Assembly: GCF_000005505.3 (NCBI RefSeq)
Contig: NC_016133.3
Coordinates: 42,435,237-42,499,236 of the forward strand
Length of the DNA: 64,000 nt
Source: Brachypodium distachyon
Lineage: Eukaryota > Streptophyta > Magnoliopsida > Poales > Poaceae
Direction of reading: 5' to 3'
Shown here piece after piece: positions 59,815 to 64,000 of the stretch (its first letter is position 1; each line of letters starts with the position of its first letter). The position numbers and the translations under genes are program-made. The notes under the pieces are model-generated. The model was not told the DNA's origin and searched no databases. It saw only the letters and a list, made by a program, of their open reading frames with translations.

Positions 59815-59875
59815 TATTTTCTCCGTCCCAAAATAAGTGACTTCCTAACCGTTGTATTATGGGACGGAGCGAGTA
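59815..59875. mobile_element. Short Stowaway MITE or remnant
   Basis: TA, CTCCGTCCCAAAATAAGTGA and then TATTATGGGACGGAGCGAGTA form inverted ends only about 20 bp apart. The core motif GTGACTTCCTAACCG also occurs inverted at about 59,750-59,770. Confidence 0.7.
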
Positions 59876-60130
59876 CGAGAATTGAAAAAGGAAAATCGTG
59901 AACATATAGTGCATACTTGAAATATGAACTTGCAAATTTTGATCCTGCAGACAAAGAAACAAGAGCTAATTGAACAATGTTTCAGTTAAGGCGTTTAACA
60001 TTTCTTCTTCTTAAAAAAAACACTTCTTCTTCTTTTGGTAGAGTCCAAATGGCTATATTTTCGGTTCACATTTTTAGACTTGCACGTGTTGTATTATGAA
60101 TCACATTCACCATATCGCAGTTTTATGAAC

Positions 60131-61456
60131 TTATCTTAACGCTTGCATTTCTAGTATGCGAAGGAAACAATCGGCAAGGAAGAAAGCATCTCCTTTGCAT
60201 GCATATACTGCCTAGGTTAAAAACATCATTTATTTTCAAAGGAATGGAGTGCAGATTAAAATGCTTTTGGTTGATGTTGATCATAATTAATTAGTACTAG
60301 TACCAATTAAGCAACATATCAACGTCATGACATACACATAAAAAACTGTTCTTTTGCGTATCTATTAGGTATGGGTTTTTCAAGAAAATTATGTACGTCT
60401 TACATATGTCATTTTCAAAGAAATTATTTCATATCGATCGGTTTGAATTGATTATTATTAGTTTTCTGGTGGTGACGGGAACATGGCGAAGGATGAGACA
60501 AGGGAGGCTAGGATCGATGACCCTGCATTATTTTGGTAGAGACAAAAACTTGAGATGACCTGGCCCATAACGTTTGGTCCACATTTTCCGGGTGACGTGG
60601 TCCCTTAACGTAAAAGAAAATTTATTCATTCATTTAACTGGTCTATCTTTCTCTAAATTTCCTGGAAACTTATCTCGACTAACCTCCACAAACTAATTTG
60701 GAGAAAAGACGGGACAATTAAACCGGCAGCAAACTGAACCACGAACACGGCCTTCTGGACAGCTCACTGATGACTGACGTGCACAAACCATGTGCTTAAT
60801 TGATTAATGGTTATATGTATAATCCTTATTTCTTGCACATAAATAGTACTGGCGTACGAAGCGATGATTTTCTTGTCCCACACGTTTAGCACAAGCAGAG
60901 AACACTGCCGTGAGGAGAAGCTAAAAGCTGCTGGATTACGTGGCCAACTCAAACCGCCACGTCAGAAAACTTTGCTTGTACAACTGCAATCTGCTAGACA
61001 CCCAGAGCCTTTTGTTTCGTTTTGGCTTTTGCGTGTTTTGCTACTGGAGTATAAAAAAATGTGAGTACGCTTGCTTTTTTTAATGGAGAAAACAACCTTG
61101 TATTAAGCCATAAGGTTAGGCTTTTTTTTTAAACAAGCGATAAGGTTTTTTTTTTAGAACTTTTTTGAGCAGAAACAAGCGATAAGGTTAGGCATGCAGC
61201 GTGTGTTTTTTTAGGGCAGCAAATCCGACCCAGGCCCACTCATTGCCGGCCCGTTAAAGATAGCCCAGGTTACTGTAAAAGCGGAAAATTTGGATTTACG
61301 TCTTCCGCTCGCGCTTGCGTAAACTAACTCGCCTCTCTTCTCCAACATCTCTCCGGCGATTGGTCCCCCCAAAAAAAAACGTCTCTCCGGCGAATTACGG
61401 CGCCGGCGCCGAGATCCACGCTTCTCTCTCGCCGCGAACGGAGAGCGACCGAGGCG
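60131..61456. other. Intergenic region and upstream of the AP-3 beta fragment
   Basis: Mostly AT-rich with short frames. A T-rich patch (61,070-61,210) repeats ACAAGCGATAAGGTT. From about 61,320 a CT-rich, GC-rising leader precedes the AP-3 fragment. Confidence 0.4.
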
Positions 61457-62370
61457 ATGTTCGGTGTTCAGTGGTGGGGCGGATTGGGGGCGGACGCGCA
61501 CCTCCGCGACGACCCCGACGATGCCTCCATCCCGGCCCTGCTCGACTCCCGCTTTGACGCCGACAAGGTCGACGCGCTCAATCGCCTCCTCGCCCACCTC
61601 TTCCCGCAGGTTCGTCAAATTCCCCTCCTCTACGTCTCACGCCGTGGATCCTGCAAGAATATTTCTTCGGTTAGAATCGCGGCTCCTTCAGGAACAGTTC
61701 CATTCGTGTGCAACTGTGTTGAGTATCTGAGGGGCTGTTTACTGCGATTACCCTTGATGGGTTTTCCTTTCATCAACTGATAACCATGAAGAAGGATGCT
61801 TCAATGCTTCTAGCTGTTATGCCTTGGAAGTCTTGAAGATGGCCACATTAGACTTCATGAATGGCTAAAAGAGTGTTCTGTCTATTGGGATTGTAAAATT
61901 GTTGCGTTTGATGTCCTATGAACATAATTGGTGGGGGTTTCCAATATACTATAATCTGTTCGTCAGTGTTTGTTGATGCTTGAATTGGACCACAATAAGT
62001 TGAACTTTTCTTGCAGATGTTGTAGTTAAAGGATATGCTACCGTGAAGTCTGAATCTTGCTCAACAAAGTTGAATTCTGAATTCTGAATAAGCAACTGAA
62101 TTGTTTCCTGTGATTGGCATAATGCTGTTCAAAGTTGTGTTAATTTCTTTCTTTCTATTGCTGCAGGCTCCCAAATGAAGCTCTCCTTTCTATTGATAAT
62201 ATATCAGTTCAGGCACAGCCATCAGATCCTATACAGCTGGCCTGAAGTTCTACCATGCTCAAGGGCAGGCCTTGAGAATTGATCCAATGATGTTCAAGGC
62301 GTCACTTGTTGATGATCCTGATGTTCCAGAACGCGATGATGGGGCAACTAGCAAGGTGGCAGCATGAATC
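61457..62370 (+). pseudogene. Partial AP-3 complex beta-subunit gene
   Basis: ATG 61457 opens 51 codons to a donor at 61609/61610 (CCCGCAG then GTTCG): GADAHLRDDPDDASIPALLD then SRFDADKVDALNRLLAHLFP. This is the AP-3 beta adaptin N-terminus. After an acceptor (CTGCAG ending at 62,166), PNEALLSIDN matches the same protein further along, then a stop follows. A third stretch (62,275-62,360) reads DPMMFKASLVDDPDVPERDD, of unclear origin. AP-3 beta is a ~1100-residue coat subunit in vacuolar traffic. Only a tiny part is present, so this is a truncated duplicate or captured fragment, though the leader and first exon look intact. Confidence 0.65.
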
Positions 62371-63445
62371 AAGCATGATAAATATGTGTTGTATCATACA
62401 AAATGATTCTACAATATAATGTACTTGTTGGTTATCCTTCTGATAGGCCTCTGAGCATTTTAGTGTTGTGCATTGATAGAACCTTGTTGCCAAATGTCAT
62501 TTCATCTCTACTGTGTGCTTCTGTAGCTTACTGCTCAACAACAATTTTTCGTAACATTCATTGCATTAATGTATGTTTCCTGTCTTCTTGTCGATCTAGA
62601 CCTGAATTTACATGAATCCCCCTTTGTGGATAAATTACATGCATACATTGTAAATTTTTCATGCACTATATTTGGCTTAGCAGGTCTCATGCACCTGTTT
62701 TTCGCTTCAATGGTGGAGTGAGAGGTAAGCAAGCTGTCCTGGTTATGATACATACACAACTTTCAGGCATCTACTTTTATTGTGATATTGATACTTAGTA
62801 TCTGAAGCATAAGTTGTTTGAAGCATAAAGTAATCGTCCATGGATGGTTATTCCTTTTTGTGACACCCATCTGGAAGCTATGCTTTATCTGATACGATGG
62901 GAAAGGTGGTGTTTTTAGTTTTCTGGGTCTACAAAGGTAGCCTTCGGTATCTCATTAGATGCCTATGCTGTTGTTTATATCGATGAAGGGATTTAGTAGT
63001 ATTAAGTAGAATCAGTAACATGGGTGTGAGACACTGATGCCTTTCTTGTTATCCTGTATATCTTACCGCCGCAAAGCCAAGTTTCCACCCCCTGAAAGCA
63101 ATGCTCAGGGAGAATCTGTGCCCCAAATAGGACAGTTCCTTCTACTGCAATATGTAAGACTGTACCATAATAGGAAGATTGGACTAGCATTTTTTGTAGT
63201 TGGTTGATAAATAGAGCTATCTCTGCATGAAATATCATGTTCACTGTTTGTCCCTTGCATGGTTACACAAGGTATTTCTTCTCTCTGAGGCCACCCCATC
63301 CATGCAAATTGCTAAAGCAATCTCACCAAGAAACCTCTCTTTCACTTTCTGCAACTCAGAAGCACTTCTTAACCCCGCACACCATCATATATTTCAAGAA
63401 CAGGATTGCAACAAGTGACAAGCAAATCAAGAACAGGTCAAGACC
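62371..63445. other. Intergenic, upstream of the thaumatin-like gene
   Basis: No gene recognised. GATAAATAGAG at about 63,205 could be a TATA element about 240 bp before the thaumatin-like start codon. Leader sequence probably covers about 63,240-63,445. Confidence 0.4.
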
Positions 63446-64000
63446 ATGGAAGCACCAAGAAGTTGCAGTTTGCCATGCTTGCTCCTCGTGCTGATCCTAG
63501 TGTCCCCTTGGTGCAGCACCTCAATGGCAGCGAGCTGCAGCTTCACCATATCCAACCACTGCTCCCACACTATCTGGCCAGGTACAATGGCCGGCGCGGG
63601 CACACCGCAGCTGCCCACGACAGGGTTCAGGCTCGACCCAGGGCAGACAGTTCAAATCCCGGCGCCGGCGGGGTGGTCTGGCCGGATATGGGCTCGGACG
63701 GGGTGCAACTTCAGCGCTGACGGCGCGGGCGCACCTGCTGGCGCGGTCGCGTGCCAGACCGGCGACTGCGGTGGTGGGCATATGGAGTGTGGCGGCACGG
63801 GTGGGAAGCCGCCGGCGACCCTGTTCGAGGTCACGCTGGGGAAGGGCACCACTGCTGACGACCAGGACTACTACGACGTGAGCCTCGTCGATGGCTACAA
63901 CCTGCCAGTCGTCGCTGTCCCGCGGGCCCAGCAGGGCGGTGGCAGTTGCAATGCCACCGGCTGCGCCGCCGACCTCAACCTCTGTACGTGCCATGTGACA
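63446..64000 (+). CDS. Thaumatin-like protein (PR-5 family), N-terminal part
   Basis: ATG 63446 opens a frame that reaches the right edge, 185 codons. A signal peptide (LPCLLLVLILVSPWCSTSMA) is followed by the family start ASCSFTISNHCSHTIWPG and GFRLDPGQTV, PAGWSGRIWARTGCNF (first acidic-cleft Arg). Then come AVACQTGDCGGG (family signature, one residue off consensus), ATLFEVTLG (cleft Glu), DYYDVSLVDGYNLPV (two cleft Asp) and CNATGCAADLN (last Asp). All REDDD cleft residues visible so far are present. Such proteins are secreted and many are pathogen-responsive, some with glucan-binding or antifungal activity. CTCT/GTACGT at about 63,983 may be an intron donor, since the family usually continues DLNxxCP there. 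The right part of the gene is outside the window. Confidence 0.9.
   Translation, partial: MEAPRSCSLPCLLLVLILVSPWCSTSMAASCSFTISNHCSHTIWPGTMAGAGTPQLPTTGFRLDPGQTVQIPAPAGWSGRIWARTGCNFSADGAGAPAGAVACQTGDCGGGHMECGGTGGKPPATLFEVTLGKGTTADDQDYYDVSLVDGYNLPVVAVPRAQQGGGSCNATGCAADLNLCTCHVT

Larger units (their letters stand above)
57479..60130. repeat. Diverged tandem duplication of an intergenic segment
   Basis: Copy A starts at about 57479 (CTTGCATTATTTATACATG) and copy B at about 58627 (CTTGCATTATGGACCATGG). Both then read AGTCCAAG/GGTCCAAG, GTAGCTAAATAA, TTAGCCAAAGTGGA, TAAGTGGAACACAAG, GAGTGGACCACTGC, CTAGTGGA and TGTCAATTCTCA. Weaker matches run on to GTTTAACA at 58445 and 59993. After removing the inserted elements the copies align in the same order. 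Identity is moderate, so the duplication is old. Confidence 0.8.

Noticed and set aside
1..64000. CRISPR arrays, bacterial operons, phage or viral genes
   Set aside because: Spliceosomal introns, plant families and MITEs throughout. No regularly spaced direct-repeat array of CRISPR type and no viral replication or capsid sequence seen.

Overview
This is a plant nuclear genomic window, almost certainly from a grass. Evidence: GT-AG introns; grass-expanded families (DUF1618, MATH-BTB, DUF6598, cytosolic ribosome-inactivating-protein-like genes); TA-flanked Stowaway MITEs with CTCCCTCC-type ends; and a CACTA element with CTTTGCCG-type subterminal repeats. The gene density (roughly one gene or gene remnant per 5-8 kb) fits a compact pooid genome such as Brachypodium better than a large Triticeae genome; that narrower placement is inference.

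Layout. 1-5.5 kb: three DUF1618 loci. One runs off the left edge. One is split by a 2.3-kb non-autonomous CACTA element. One has three frameshifts. 5.6-9.9 kb: a MATH-BTB cluster with one intact gene (7192-8205) and two decayed copies. 11.7-14.7 kb (-): an intact four-exon DUF630/DUF632 gene with a long probable 5' leader to about 17.1 kb. 21.1-26.2 kb (-): a four-exon DUF1666 gene. 30.0-34.4 kb (+): a 14-exon gene for an ER-type coiled-coil membrane protein (At2g24420-like). 35.4-37.6 kb: an unrecognised coding remnant, a long-TIR Mutator-like element and a MITE. 39.1-40.6 kb (+): a ribosome-inactivating-protein-like gene with an in-frame stop. 41.8-42.1 kb (+): a displaced piece of the TBC-domain gene. 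42.4-45.1 kb (+): a DUF6598 gene with a frameshift and nested MITEs in an intron. 45.5-46.1 kb: a retroposon with target-site duplication. 46.6-48.5 kb (+): an intronless mTERF gene. 50.1-54.2 kb (-): a five-exon TBC1D5-like Rab-GAP gene. 57.5-60.1 kb: a diverged tandem duplication in which each copy received a different transposon (MULE MITE, hAT). 61.5 kb: a fragment of AP-3 beta adaptin. 63.4 kb to the right edge: the start of a thaumatin-like protein gene.

The genes do not form one pathway. Intact single-copy-type housekeeping or regulatory genes (DUF630/632, DUF1666, coiled-coil, mTERF, TBC) alternate with fast-evolving, lineage-expanded families that are mostly broken here. For all five intact multi-exon genes, exon lengths and phases sum to uninterrupted frames (337, 821, 444, 451 and 830 residues; mTERF 648).

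I found no undescribed molecular system I could defend. The most informative structures are evolutionary: paralogous empty sites for two transposons, an exon-end duplication and stop in the RIP-like gene, a transposed exon fragment of the TBC gene, a nested MITE, and a 22-residue tandem repeat in the DUF630/632 protein.
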